DNA from: Rhynchonema sp. JSB1_4
Taxonomy: Eukaryota > Nematoda > Chromadorea > Monhysterida > Xyalidae
Length of the DNA: 64,000 nt
Assembly: GCA_030248065.1 (NCBI GenBank)
Contig: JASAMV010008400.1
Span: forward strand, 1 to 64,000
Reading direction: 5' to 3'
Shown here: piece by piece, positions 1 to 12,100 of the stretch
How the letters are laid out: each line of letters starts with the position of its first letter
How positions within the stretch are numbered: the stretch's first letter is position 1
The notes under the pieces: model-generated
The model's input: the letters and a program-made list of their open reading frames with translations, nothing else
Told to the model about the DNA's origin: nothing
Databases searched by the model: none
Position numbers and translations under genes: made by a program

Positions 1-165
1 CTGCAGGCTCATGAGCCTGCGCCTGCGACCGCTTATACACTGGGCCTGCGAAGCCTGCGCCGAGCCTGCAGGCTCTGCAGGCTGCTATGTTTTGTATTGA
101 GCCTGCGCAGGCTCGTGAGCCTGCAGGCGCTGCAGGCTCTGCAGGCGCAGGCCTCAATCAGCCAA
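1..165. repeat. GC-rich short-word repeat
   Basis: The word GAGCCTGCAGGC and its truncated or inverted forms recur about ten times in 160 bp, interrupted by unrelated 10-25 bp pieces. The word is itself palindromic (GCCTGCAGGC), so both strands look alike. Open frames across it are by-products of the repeat. It resembles in style other local word arrays in this window, but with a different word. Confidence 0.7.
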
Positions 166-185
166 AAATTGCAGCTGGTACTGTA

Positions 186-262
186 CGCGTCCGTCTGGCT
201 GGCGTGCTTGAGCGTGCTCTTATACCTATGCAGCACCAAATGACTGCACGAACAAGGTATAA
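186..262 (-). repeat. Fragment of a dispersed SINE-like element
   Basis: The last ~36 bp (about 227-262) are the reverse complement of 51860-51895, essentially identical, and the piece around 186-205 (ACGCGTCCGTCTG) matches the reverse complement of the segment just before the tRNA-like A box at 51965-51980. This is therefore a partial, inverted copy of the element described at 51862-52330. The middle is divergent or shortened. Confidence 0.6.
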
Positions 263-785
263 CGTGTAACGCACACTAGCGCGTATACACACACAGCCTC
301 AGTCAGTGTAACACACACTACTTCACGGGCTGTAGCACAGGTCAACGGATGACCACGATCACAATAAGAAACCGCACGAATTTTCGAGACAAACTGCCGT
401 AGTGTTCCACTTGATCGAAAAAAGGCGGAAAATCCAGCTTTTTGTTGGAAACTTTTAACCAAAATAGAGCCCTCTGTTCGGAAACGTGTTTGTAGGATGT
501 TTTTTGAACTTCTTAGCCCGATTGCTGTCTCCAAAGCCCTTTGTACCCGAGTACCGCCTGGACTGTGTGTTTCTCACGCCCCGCAATGTAGTAGTACTTT
601 ATTTCGTTTCAGACACGAAAAGGGTAAACATCAACAACCGCTCGAGGCGTGACAGTAACGACGAATACCTAGGTTTTTACAATTTAGCCGGCACCAATTA
701 CATAAAGAGTTGGAATACATTTGCATGAATATAATAATTCAATACTATAATGACAATGTTACACAACTGACACACACAATAGTAT

Positions 786-2678
786 TTACGCGCCACACCA
801 CAACACGATCTGAACATTATGCAATTTCGACTTTTCTTTCACATACAGTACACCTTCATCGCTGGACACCCATTTACAAAATTTTGAAAATTTGGACACA
901 ACAATATCAGCAGGCAAACAGTTGTACACATTGGACATCAATACAAGAGGTGAAGAGGACAAGACAGAATATTTGCATCTGGGTACCATAACAGCACGGG
1001 AATGATTGGAACGAGAACTTTTGCGATTTGACACAGTAGTTTTCAGTACAATGAAGCCAACAGGAAAATGACGGAAACCACAGACATACATGTGCATCAA
1101 TTTCATACGCCTGGAGAAAACAATTGAGCTGATGGCGCGAACACCAAACAAATCAAGTAGGGTTGTATAATCAACATCACGATTCCAATTTCCGAGGAAC
1201 AGACGAATACAATACTTTTGAGTTCGCTCAAACAAGTCACGATCACGATTATGGGTGGGATATACGGCTTCAATGGCGTACAAGAGAACAGATTGCAACA
1301 ATGTAACATAGAAGTATCGACGAACATTCAATGAAACATCACGAAGCAACACACGATTCAAATATCCAGCATTACGTTTCACTCGAGCGCAAGTAATAGT
1401 AGCGTGATCAGACATATCAAATTTGGAATCAATAACAGCACCAAGATATTTATGTGATTGCACAACAGTGACAGGCTCAGCATTGACAGTAATAGTGGGA
1501 GCAGTCAGAAGTGGACTGGACCGAGTGAAATGTTGGATTTTGGTTTTGTTGGGATTGATTGTGAGTAGTTTTGATGAGAAATGCTCGGTGATAGAGTTCA
1601 CGTCTGCCTGCAAGTGAGCACAGCATTGGTCGGTACGCATGACATGAATCAAAACAAGATCATCGGCAAACAATACAATTTCAGTGCAATCAAACAATTT
1701 CAGACTCAATTTCAGTTTTGGAGCGGAGTTAGCATACGCACCATATAATTGAGGACCAAGCACAGAGCCCTGAGCAACACCAGAAAGAACAGGCAAAGCC
1801 CGAGAATGACACGAACCTACGCTGACAATTTGAGAGCGATCTGTCAAATAGGATTTCAGTAGTTTTACAAGAGAGTCAGGTACATCATATTCATCCGACA
1901 AACATTGCAACAACAAGGAATGGGGTGTTTTGTCAAAAGCCTTCGCAATGTCGAAATACACAGCAGTGACATGTCCTGATTCATTGAGGCCTTTCGTGAC
2001 AATCGTGTTGAAACACATCAGCGCGTCCGTGGTGGAGCAACTGGCACGGAAACCGAACTGGAAGTCTGAGATGTTGGCTGTAATGTAGGGCTGGAGCAGA
2101 GATTTGACATGTTTTTCGGCTATTTTACTACAGATTGGGAGTTTAGAGATAGGACGGTAGTCGGATGGTTTGCATGACATGGTTACTTTGGGTATTGGAG
2201 TAACCAGTGCCAACTTGAAACCACTCGGCCAAACGCCAGTTCTTACGATACGGTTCACCAGAGCTGCCAATCCAGGAGCGATCGCCTGGGCACCTTCTTT
2301 CAGCATTTGACCGGTCACACCATCGATACCTGGCGACTTGTTGGGGTTGAGGCGTTTGAGCATGAAAAAGATGGTTGATACATTAGCTAGGTGGTCGGTG
2401 CACGGGTCAAACATAACGTCCGTGCTGGGCACCACCGGGTCACCATTGGTGTTCCAGACACTGTGGAAGTAGGTTGCAAGCAGCTCAGCTTTACCCTGAC
2501 TGTCAGCAACCAACTCACCATCAGCAGTCTGGAGTGGCGGCAACTCAGACGCCAGTTTGCCCGTGTAGTCATGAAAACTATGCCAGAGTTGTTTGGGATT
2601 ACTGAGATTTGTGATGTTTGAATGCAAATACCCAGCCTGTGCCTTTCTGACTTCCTTTCGGACAGTCCGGCGCAGGTT
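786..2678 (-). pseudogene. Reverse transcriptase part of the retrotransposon, cut from the endonuclease by a stop
   Basis: The frame is open from just after the TAA at 2679-2681 to the stop at 786. Numbering from the first Met at 2627, RT landmarks are NPNKSPGIDGV (95-104), PIPKV (144-148), DYRPIS (156-161), the first catalytic Asp in VYFDIAKAFD (Asp226), SGVAQGSVLGP (282-292) and the FADD box (320-323). Past the RT the protein continues with a thumb-like region common in this group. A single stop in an otherwise long clean frame suggests a young copy; a base-call error is the alternative. No RNase H domain is evident. Confidence 0.85.
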
Positions 2679-3713
2679 TTAGTACTTGTGGTAGAGCGTT
2701 TTGTCACCAGTCTGTTTCCACTTCCTATGAACTTTCCTTTTTGCCTTCGACAAACGTTTGATCTTGTTGGTCATCCATGGCTGGTCTGGGTTTCGTTTGC
2801 GTTTTCCGAACCGATGTGGAATGGCGGCCTTGGCACAGTCAAGAATGGCAGTAGACATGGCGTCCCACGCTGCATGCACATCCAGTGACTCCATGACAAG
2901 TCTTGTCAGATTATAACGAACCAGCAGCGCACGGAAGAGGTCCCAATCAGCACGTTTGTACAGCCAGGCGAATCGACGGTCGTCTGTGCAACGAGTCTGG
3001 GATGAAAGATTGAACATCACTGAGGTCATTTCGTGGACATTTTCAATGCCAGGGAGAACCTCAGACTGACAAGTGATGTTCGTAGGCATGAAGATCACAT
3101 CTATCAGTCTGCCGTTGTGGGTGGGTTGGGATATTACTTGTGTTAGACCATAGACAGAGAGTGGAACCGATAGTTTGGTGAATTCTGGCTTGAGGGCACA
3201 GAGATTCACATCGCCACAAACGGACAAAACGTCAAACTTTCCTGATAGATTGCCCAGAACGTTGGTCAGCTCGTCCACAAAATCGTCCGGTTTGCACCTT
3301 GCCTCCGACCTGTACACCACCACCACAGCGCACGAATGATTGCCAACTCGGTACGAGATCGCGATGAGTTCGGTGCCATTTTGGAGCGGTGGAGTGACGA
3401 TTCGATACGGATTGAGCTCGCGCTTGACGTACGCGCCGACCCCGCCGCCGTTCTCGTTTCGATTTGCAGTGAATAGATGGTAGCCGTTGACATTAAAATT
3501 ACCAGGTGTTTTGTCCGAAATTTTGAGTTCTTGGATTGCGAAAATGTCCGGTTGTTCGGTATTCAGATGGGCAGCAACAAGGGAATACTTGCCGCGAATT
3601 GAATTGATGTTGCATGATTGAATTGCTAGAAGAACCATTTGGCACACGGCACACACACACATACACCATAACAGTAATAGGAACACAATGGGAACACATG
3701 AATTACGCATCAT
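2679..3713 (-). CDS. APE-type endonuclease domain of the retrotransposon
   Basis: 344 codons to the in-frame TAA. Visible exonuclease-endonuclease-phosphatase landmarks are Asn35 in SCNINSIRG, Glu62 in AIQELK, Asp168/Asn170 in CGDVN, Asp205 in RLIDVIF and a C-terminal His227. The usual Ser-Asp-His triplet reads Asn-Val-His here, so activity is uncertain. The first ~28 residues are hydrophobic and may not belong to the real start, because the LINE homology begins around residue 28. Its role in such elements is to nick target DNA for target-primed reverse transcription. Confidence 0.85.
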   Translation of the reverse strand: MMRNSCVPIVFLLLLWCMCVCAVCQMVLLAIQSCNINSIRGKYSLVAAHLNTEQPDIFAIQELKISDKTPGNFNVNGYHLFTANRNENGGGVGAYVKRELNPYRIVTPPLQNGTELIAISYRVGNHSCAVVVVYRSEARCKPDDFVDELTNVLGNLSGKFDVLSVCGDVNLCALKPEFTKLSVPLSVYGLTQVISQPTHNGRLIDVIFMPTNITCQSEVLPGIENVHEMTSVMFNLSSQTRCTDDRRFAWLYKRADWDLFRALLVRYNLTRLVMESLDVHAAWDAMSTAILDCAKAAIPHRFGKRKRNPDQPWMTNKIKRLSKAKRKVHRKWKQTGDKTLYHKY

Positions 3714-4295
3714 TATCAGATAGTCACATCACGAAGCATGAAGAATGGTTGTGGAGCAGGTATACTGTAGGTAAGCAAGAGCAAAAGGGAAACAAGATGG
3801 CTGACAAATACAAGGTCAAAAGGCGGTCTCAAAAACGGGAAGCAAAAAAGAAGCGACCAACAAAAGTGAAAGTTTCCCCAAAAAAAACTACCTGGTGAAT
3901 GTGAAAAGTTACTACAGCTGAAAGAGGAATATTTTTTACATAGGTACAATGTGCACACGTTGGTTCATCGATGACAGATGACGTTTAGCCTTATCAATCG
4001 GTGTTTTGAAATTTCTTCAAACTCACGTCAATGTAGCGTAGGCATTTTTATGAGCATGTTACAGCAGGATTTTATTGGTCTGGCGGTCCTCTCACGGTGT
4101 CTCTTCGTCACAAGCAAGCAATGTTAGTCACCCTCGTGAAATGGACACTAAAAACCACGCGTTTTGGAACATGAAACTCGTGAGTTTATCATCATCAACA
4201 ACAACAACAATTGACTTTGACACATCGTTTTCAAAATACATGCGGTCATAAAATGTGTGTGGTGGTGCAACATGCCTGCACACAAGCTCATGGCA
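3714..4295. other. Intergenic, no gene seen
   Basis: A/C-rich DNA between the retrotransposon and the Ly6-like gene. No frame has exon-like character. The last ~100 bp act as the putative promoter region of the next gene. Confidence 0.5.
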
Positions 4296-4303
4296 TATAA
4301 AAG
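4296..4303 (+). promoter_or_regulatory. TATA box of the Ly6-like gene
   Basis: TATAAAAG lies 88 bp upstream of the ATG at 4384. Transcription would start around 4325-4330, giving a short 5' UTR of about 55 nt with no upstream ATG that I can see. Confidence 0.6.
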
Positions 4304-4383
4304 ACGCGGACGCGCTTGATATCGTTCTCAAAAAGTAAGCCTGTCTTTTTCACAACTCACCGTTTCTGCAAGCAAAACCCAGC

Positions 4384-5242
4384 ATGAAGACTCTAACCCT
4401 TCTCTGCATCTCAATCAGCCTGATCCCACTGTGTTGTGCCTTGCGATGTTTCAGCGGAGTGGGCAATGATCTGCATGACCTATCAATTGTGGAGTGTCGA
4501 CCGGGACAGACAACGGACAAGAACAGCAACATGTTTGACGAACGAGCTTGTATGACGGTTGGCGTGGTGGTCAAATTGGTTCTTGGGCATCACTGCAGCA
4601 GACTCGAACTCATTCGCGAAGTATACGTATGATGAAGGAACCAGTAGTCTAAGACAACGGCGAAGGTTACACTACTCGGTCGAGCGGTGCTTATGTATTT
4701 GATTATTTTTGAAGTCGTGGAGATCAGGAGATGCTTCTGGACTCCACTCCATAAAGTGCTCGTGTCAATAGGTGCATGCCTACTCAGTGTACACCAAGCT
4801 TGGGACATGAGTGGTGCCAAAAATGCTCGATATATTACTTTTCACGGCCTCATATTAGTATATTTCAACTTCAATGCCAGCAGATTCATTCCAAGAGCGT
4901 CGCTTTCGCTCTGTGACACTGAAATTCTGACTCAATCAGCTGACTATATTTGTCGCAACTAATGTCGTAATTGATAGGCATCTATCAACTCCTGTATAAT
5001 TTATCCTAAACTTGTTACAGCACGTAAAAGATGGCAACATCATTCGTTCATGTACGGCGCTGCAATGCTCGGAAGCGCAGGAATATTGCTCCAACTTGAC
5101 TGAGGACGGATATTGCTGTTGTCCCAGTGACCTGTGTAATCGATCAAATGGTGCTCCGGCGTTGGGACAAAGCAGGGCATCGGTTGGCCTCCTTGCTGGT
5201 GCCATTGCGACGATTTTGGTGACTGTATTCAGATCAAATTAG
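4384..5242 (+). CDS. Ly6/uPAR-like GPI-anchored protein
   Basis: Two exons are supported: about 4384-4578 (signal peptide plus first half) and 5021-5242 (second half). The product starts with a hydrophobic signal ending near CCA-LRCF. The Ly6 pattern then appears: LRCFSGVGN at the start, ERACMT in the middle and the diagnostic end CCCPSDLCN. The C-terminus (ASVGLLAGAIATILVTVF) is a hydrophobic tail typical of a GPI signal. The acceptor at 5019-5020 (TTGTTACAG) is clear. The donor could be any of several GT dinucleotides between 4564 and 4579, all in the same phase, so only a few residues are uncertain. Such proteins sit on the outer cell surface and modulate receptors or channels; no ligand can be inferred. 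Confidence 0.8.
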
Positions 5243-5385
5243 GCTATTTTATGCAAGAAGTGCCCGCTCTCATACTGGCTGTCTCTCTCTCTTGGATTGT
5301 TTATGCGCCTGTGTTCTCCGAGAACAATTTTTGATGACTTTATTCTTTGACTTTATTGCTTGCTGTGTTTTTGCGTGGTTTTCCG

Positions 5386-5391
5386 AATAAA
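5386..5391 (+). terminator. Polyadenylation signal of the Ly6-like gene
   Basis: AATAAA about 145 bp after the stop codon at 5242, a normal 3' UTR length for a compact gene. Confidence 0.6.
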
Positions 5392-5987
5392 TATACCATG
5401 TGTCCTGTGCCGCATTTGACCGGACGAACCACCAAATTAGGGAGCCAACAATGCTGAGTGCTTTTTTGTTTTTGGGGCACGTTGGCTGTAACCTACACTT
5501 TTGCTGAAAACAATGCATCGCATCGGTATCCATGCGGACGATTAAAAACAAAGCTACTGCGCTTGCAAAACATGTTTCTGACAGATCTGGACACATCTGA
5601 AGTCATCATGGTCTCGCAATATGAGATCGAAAATGCGGCAGAATTGAACAGTGTTTTACATTGCTCCCTGCGCTGACAATGTGTGCTGGTTTGTCGCAGT
5701 TTCGCTTGAAAAACTCATCGTATTATTGTTTTCGTTTGGGCTTCCGGCACAAATACACCAATGTCATTGTCAGCCTCAGCTCTTCATCAAACCCATCTCG
5801 TAGTTGAGTTGACACGACGCCAGCCTCGTTTCATATGCCTACCGTATACCCGCCAAGCTTATTTGATCTGCTCTGAATAAAAACCGTCCGATTTTTTGCG
5901 CGGGCCAACGAAAGTATACCTACAGGGCAGATCAGTTATCAGAGTTAAAAAAACTCATTTTTTTGAATACAATAAAAGGCAAAAACT

Positions 5988-8762
5988 ATGTCGCGACCAT
6001 GTTGGTCAGTCCGCTGTCTGTCGGCAGTGGTCCTACTGATCTGCCAAGTATGCACGGTCAATTGCCAACCGCCATGCACGTCTTCGACTTTTGGCAGTGA
6101 CCCCCATTATGAAGCATCCGGTTACTGTATGTTCATCGACAACGCCATCGGAATCATAGGCACACGAGCCGCAGCAAAATCAGCGTGCCAAAGTTCGAGC
6201 TACTACGCCGGATCTGAGCTGGCAACGGCTGAAACTGATGAAAAACTCGGCAATATGACACTACTGCTGCAGGTATGCACCCCGGAGCTTCCGGAACCTC
6301 AAAACTAAGTTTCCGTTCTGGATGGAGTTATTGTGAGCCACTAAGCCGTTCTCAATTGAGCCATAAGTCAGTGTTTTTCAACCCTCAGCGATATGCCACT
6401 AGTTTCGACCACAGCAAAATTGGTTGTTGATCGTATTCTTGAGAAACACTCTCTGTCTACGCTGGTCAGGTCAGAATTAGCGCTGCAATTCCGCACAAAA
6501 TAGTGGTCAACCAATAATTTACCCTATTTTGCACACGCCCAGTGTGGGCTGGGCTATTGGTTACATGTATATGCGTGCATCTGCGATCCTTGTGCTTCGC
6601 ATGAAATTGACATATTTTATTCCCCATCCAATGACTTAAAGAATGACATTTAAAGAATAAACTGTTATTGGAGTGCTAAACTTTTATCACAGACCTCCGG
6701 CAACACCTGGTTCCACATCAACATGATGCAGTTCAGCACCAACGATTTTGACGAATGGTACTGGCTAATGGACAACGACCAAACTAATGTTTCAATACCC
6801 TCTTCATTCTTCACTCCCCTCGCAATATCGAGTTAGTGACACGCAACGTTACATCAGCAAGTGTGTGGTTCGTGAGGGCAACGCCGTTTTGCCGAATGTA
6901 TTCGCCCCAGTTTGTAGTCACGTGCGGCCATCAGGTGCTCTGACGATGTAAGGAAAGGTCATTGTCTTTATACCCTCAGCTGCAACACACTAGTGTAAAT
7001 AATATTATGACGTGACATCAATTACAATGCCACGTCCATTCTCCACTATCATCAGGCCAGTCGAGTATTTCCTATTTCGGATTTCTGCGATGGGAAACGT
7101 TTAGCAGCAAAGTCGGCTTCGACGATTATTTCGATCCGTACAATTCCAAAGTCATCTGTCAATTTCGTGAGTTGAAGTTTGTCCCCTAAATATTGATTGT
7201 TAGAAAACCAGCATTCCGATATACCCAGGTCTGCCGCTCCCTCCAGCGCCCGCCAACGGATTTGTGGAAAGTTGGTGTGATCGGGCTTGAGTTTTGGGCC
7301 GATTGTATCGTGGTTAAGATATAAAAAAGTCGTTTGACACATTCGACTGTAACTGAAATTTACTCTAAATTCTTGAATAAAATTCAGACATGGCACTCCA
7401 ATTGTCCTACGAATGCACGTTCAGTTTGGGCGGTCGACAGATGGGAAGCAGCTGTTTCTACAAAGCGGTAAAGTTAAAAGAAGAAATTGCACAGTGAGGT
7501 GCATTATAGCAATTTTTAAGTTAAAAAAAATAATTTTTTTAAATTGTTTTAGCCACAAGTTAATGTGAACGATGCGCAATGTGTCGTGGATGCAGCACAG
7601 GACCCAATGATCCAACAGGCACACTTGTACACCAAAGAGATCATGGACGAAGTTGCCTCGAATGAACTGGATAAGACTAAGGTTCGTCACGGGTTTTGAT
7701 CTAATCGCACGGTCTTCCCTCTTTAATAATAGTTATTGCAACGTAAACGAAGTGGGTAAATATCGAGAGAGCCAGCATTTTGTGTCACTTGTTCGATTCG
7801 ACACCAAACTGTCGGTCACTGGAAAGGTTTATATAAGTAGCGGCACTATTAAGGGAGCCGTTGTTGGGCTGGGTATTGTGTCTAAAAATCCCATTTGGCC
7901 AACAAATGTGGCGACGAATATCACTTTCATCACCCAGGAATACTGGATTGGACTGAAGAACCAAGTCGGCAGCGTAACCGGTTCAAACTGGATTGATGAG
8001 AAGACACAGGCACAGGAACATGGATACAGACAGACGGACAGACCATCGCTGCCCGGTACATTGAGGACGCGGTGAATGAAAGTTTGAGCTTCAAAAAAGA
8101 CATTTTGTCAACTTTTTAGGTATGAACACAACTTCACCGAATCAAACCTGTTCGGCACTGAAATACGACGCATCGATGTCTGGGTGGAAAGTTGATCGAA
8201 CAACCGACTGCGCAACGGGGACAAACAAGAAATGCTTGATGGAGAAAAGTTGGTCGGATTTTGTACGGAACTGAAGTTGAATACGGTTGTAATCGTTGAC
8301 AAAAACTAACTTGATCAAATTTCTGCAGAGGTGCCGGGTCAGCGCTATGTGCACCAGGAGAATTTCCATTACGCGCCAGCTGCTGCCATTTTGAACACAG
8401 TTGCCGAATCAGAGACACGACGGTTAGTATGTCGTCGCAAAAGTTGTGTTCTTATATCAGCTTTATTTTTATGCAAACTTGAATTACAGTATATACTAAA
8501 TCCATAAATTTATATCCAGTTGTGCGTTCGAATGTCTGATGCAGCGCGGTTGTCTCGCATTCAACCTGCGACCGGACAATGCAACTTGCCAACTGCTGCC
8601 GGCGAAGGTGCGTGTCTGGTTGTTGGTTAAAAATTTGCCCAATAATTTTGTTTTCATGTCCCCTTGGTGATTCAGGCAACAACCGTAGATGATGGAGGCA
8701 CGATGACAAGTGGCACGATTGGATGGCACTACTATGAACGAATTGATCATCAATATCCATAG
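5988..8762 (+). CDS. Secreted C-type-lectin and PAN domain protein, possibly decayed
   Basis: Likely exons: 5988-6272, 6693-6947, 7056/7061-7166, 7388-7467, 7553-7681, 7733-8071, 8120-~8261, 8329-~8426, 8520-8607, 8676-8762. Exon 1 has a signal peptide ending near VNCQ. Lectin-like features are FDEWYWLMDND, SKCVVREGN, SKVICQF, then a second domain beginning GSSCFYKA with QEYWIGLKN and TNKKCLMEK. The last exons form a PAN/apple C-terminus (CAFECLMQRGCLAFN, CQLLPAK). Phases agree between 7166/7388, between 7467/7553 and from 8426 to the stop. They conflict elsewhere: the lectin frame switches inside 6693-6947 (near 6790-6830), again near 8005, and at the 7681/7733 and 8071/8120 joins. Either this is a pseudogene or the sequence carries indels. 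A soluble glycan- or protein-binding role would be the family expectation. Confidence 0.65.
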
Positions 8763-9040
8763 CGTTTTTTGAATTACTTCAAGATACTTTTTGTGAGTCA
8801 ATTTTGAAAACATGTTTGCCTTGGGCCACATGAGAGTATCCGTTCACACAGATGTCCCTCAGACGCCAAGAACATTCGTTCGCTTGCATTAATGCTTATT
8901 GGGTTTCTTACCATTCTTATGCACAATCGGGTCGTAAAGCTTTCTTTCGGGATTTTCTCATGTATATATATACAAGCTCTAACTAAAATCATAAAAAATT
9001 AGTGTCATTTTATTCTTGAATTGGTACAACTTCACTGTTT

Positions 9041-9046
9041 AATAAA
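9041..9046 (+). terminator. Polyadenylation signal after the lectin/PAN gene
   Basis: AATAAA about 280 bp downstream of the stop codon at 8762. The next gene converges from the right and ends at 9182, so the two transcription units nearly abut. Confidence 0.5.
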
Positions 9047-9181
9047 TATGCACTAAAATGGCCTGGAATGGACAGAATCAGACGTATGCGTGTTTGTCAA
9101 GATCACAAAATAAATTTAAAAATAAGACAAACAAAACAAATAAACAAGTACTTTAATCACCAGAGAGGTCTAAAGCATATC

Positions 9182-12100
9182 CTATTCTCCAAAATCGAAG
9201 TAAAACACGTGACGTTCCTCGTCTTCCGTGACGTAATTACGTGGTATCGTGTGACGCGTCTCGGAGCTCAGCAGACATGTGTTCATTTCGAGCTGCAAAA
9301 CAATTATAATCATATATTATTATAAATTATAATGCTGTCAGTAGATATGTGACATCAAACTTGGTGACCAGCTCCGTTATACGAGACCGATTTCGCAAAA
9401 TTGTCATCACTTGCGCGTTAGCACAACAAATGGGCGTGATTTGATGGTCGGAAAACCGTGCGGCAAAAATAGCCGGTTGGAGAGCCGATTTCGTTTCATT
9501 GCTCTGTGAGCTCTAATCAGAACCAATGCGATTTTGGGTTTACATGACCATCGGGTGGATTTTCACTCGTGTAGCCTTTCATACATAATGCTAGTAATCG
9601 AAATAGGCAACCGAAAAGCATTGCTGAATGGTTATAGTTCACATCAGCTCACCTGCGGATACCACACTCCGGACCGGCATCTGAACTGTTTGGTAGTGAG
9701 ACACATCTTCTTACAATCAACCAACGACTCAGCCGTGACCACTTCGCGCACAGCACCCAGCAGCACTTTGTTGGGCGCCACGTACCAGAACTTGTTGCGG
9801 TCCGCCACCAGAGTTTCTGCAAATAGTCTATCCTCTTTGTGTAGGCCGTATCGGAACATTCGGTATCCTTCACTTTGTTTCCTGGCAAGGTTTAGAAAAT
9901 ACTGTTGTTGGGTCTGTTTCAACCATCGTTGATCGGATAGGATCAGACCGCTCAAAAGCAACACAATAAGTCTTTGTTGACGCGTTTCGATATTCCAAGT
10001 TCGAAACAACATCGATTTTAACAAACCTTCAAAGCAATATTTCGATGCGAAAGTGGTTTCGTCCTCTCGCAAGAACGGATCGGGTGTGTCCACCGTCCAG
10101 GCGACTCTCTCATCTGACAGCACACACTCGCCCTCGTGATAGATGTACATTTGACACGGCGCCTTGAACATTCCCTGCAAGGTGGACATTGTTTTGTGGA
10201 TTTGTTTCGGACAGAAAATTATTTTTCAAAAGGTAGCATTATACAATACATTTGTGGATACCTTGCTCTCGCTGCAAGCCAGTGCGCAATCCAGTTCGGT
10301 GGCGTTGTGGAACAAATGCGACACTTTGAAGTTCAATGGGGCGTAGTGCTCCATTCGGCAGTAGACTCCGCGCTGACTCGACTCAGGACACTCTGGAGTG
10401 ACAAATTTGCTGACGTCAATTAGGTTTAACCTTACAATGTAAGCCGAGGATAGGCTCGGATGACGGATGGTCGTCAGACGGATTCTGCTTTGCCCAGCGC
10501 TCCGACAACATCTAACTCACACAAGTGACAAAAGGCAGCGATGATTGACAAGGCAACTTATGGCTTTTGTATCACATCCCACCGAATACAGTCCAAGAGG
10601 GCGTTAATCGGAAACGTTTTTGAATATAACCTCAGAGCAAAATGCTTCAAACAAGAAAGCCGATTTTACATCCTATTCCAAAAGAACCCTTGGTTTTTGT
10701 ACTGAACCTTGGTATCCTATCCACACGACACGACTTACCAGGCCATTGTACGGGTGCCAGAGGCAGTGCGGGCTCCGGAACACGTTCGCTGGCTTTGTTG
10801 TTCAATTTATCCTCAGCTTTGGACAGGTCCCTTTCACTCAAAGGCAGTGCGTCAATGTGTTCCAGGGACGCCAGAGTGTCAGCAATGAGCGCTTCCATTG
10901 ATTTGGTCTTAAATTGGGAAAGGGGTTTGTTTCACATGCCAATGTGGTAGTCGGCGGCTGTTGCACAGTGATCGTGCAAGACAGGACCCAACCAGAGTGA
11001 CACCCATGCTGATGCCGCAGCTCGAGTTTCATTTCGCTGCAAGCACGATGACATGTACCATGTACATAAACCCAGCCACAATGTTCATGTTAAAACGCAG
11101 AATCGGTCAGCAAACCGGCGTGAGCAGTCGAAATCAAAACACCTGCCGTCGGTACATGCACTTCGTTGGCATCGAGGCCAGGCGCTTGGGTGTGACCCGG
11201 TCCGATGCCAACCAAAGTGCCAATCGACGTTCGTGTGCTTGTGCTACGTAGATGCGTCGGTACAACTATTTGCACCACAACTATTTATGGTGGTATGGGT
11301 CAAGTCAACAAGACGATTCACTGATTTTTCACCTTGCGTTAGTTCGACGGCGGAAGCAAAGTATGTAGTGTGAAGAGCTTTGTCACCAACCAGTTGCTGT
11401 TTCGGCACGCTGGCATCGGCGCCGAACTCAATCATCGACACCGGATCAATCAGCGTTGGGTCGATGTCGACGCTGTAGAGGTCGTCCACTTTCGTGATCT
11501 CCATGTCGTCGTCATAGTCCATCTATTTTTGTGAGACGAAATTTTTTTGCAAAAGTCTCTCTTTTAGTTTCTGTTCAACCTTTTCAAATCAATTTGATTA
11601 AAACAAAAAACCAACCGCTGGGAAGTTCTCATACTCGAACGCCGATGTTGTGGTTGGGACGGGCGCTGGCTGAGTTGTGATCACCGGCGGCACACGCGTG
11701 GTTACTGTTGGTGGGCGAGTCGCAATCGGCGGCGGTCGGCTTGTGACCTTAGGGGGAGGAGGAGGAGGAGGACTGTCGAAATCGAAAAGTGGCTCCAACG
11801 GTCGGATTGATGGCGGAGCGGGTGCTTCCTGAATGTAAATGATTTTCGGATAGCATCCCCGCGTATATATGTACGGCCTGAACTTTGTGATCGCGGTGGT
11901 GGTCGTTTTCGCCTCAATGGCAAACCCGTCCTTAGAATTTCTTGCAAAAATTTAACAGACGTCGATTCAAATGGTTGTCCTAAAGTACAGAAGGCGCCAT
12001 AGGGTTTCGTACTAGAAACCGAAAGCAATTTTTTAAAATTTAGGACACACACGTGGTTCCATTTGATACGACGACTACGACCAACTCTTACGGTGAACTC

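Larger units (their letters stand above)
786..3713 (-). mobile_element. Non-LTR retrotransposon, endonuclease plus reverse transcriptase
   Basis: A LINE-type element reads leftward. One frame spans an apurinic-type endonuclease (3713 to 2679) and a reverse transcriptase (2678 to 786). Both halves share the same frame and are separated only by one TAA at 2679-2681. Domain order (endonuclease then RT), the FADD catalytic box and the absence of LTRs, integrase or protease point to the CR1/L2/Jockey side of the LINEs; the exact clade cannot be decided by eye. No gag-like ORF1 was found upstream, so the copy is probably 5'-truncated. The 3' end lies somewhere between 1 and 785, but I see no clear tail or target-site duplication. 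Confidence 0.9.
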
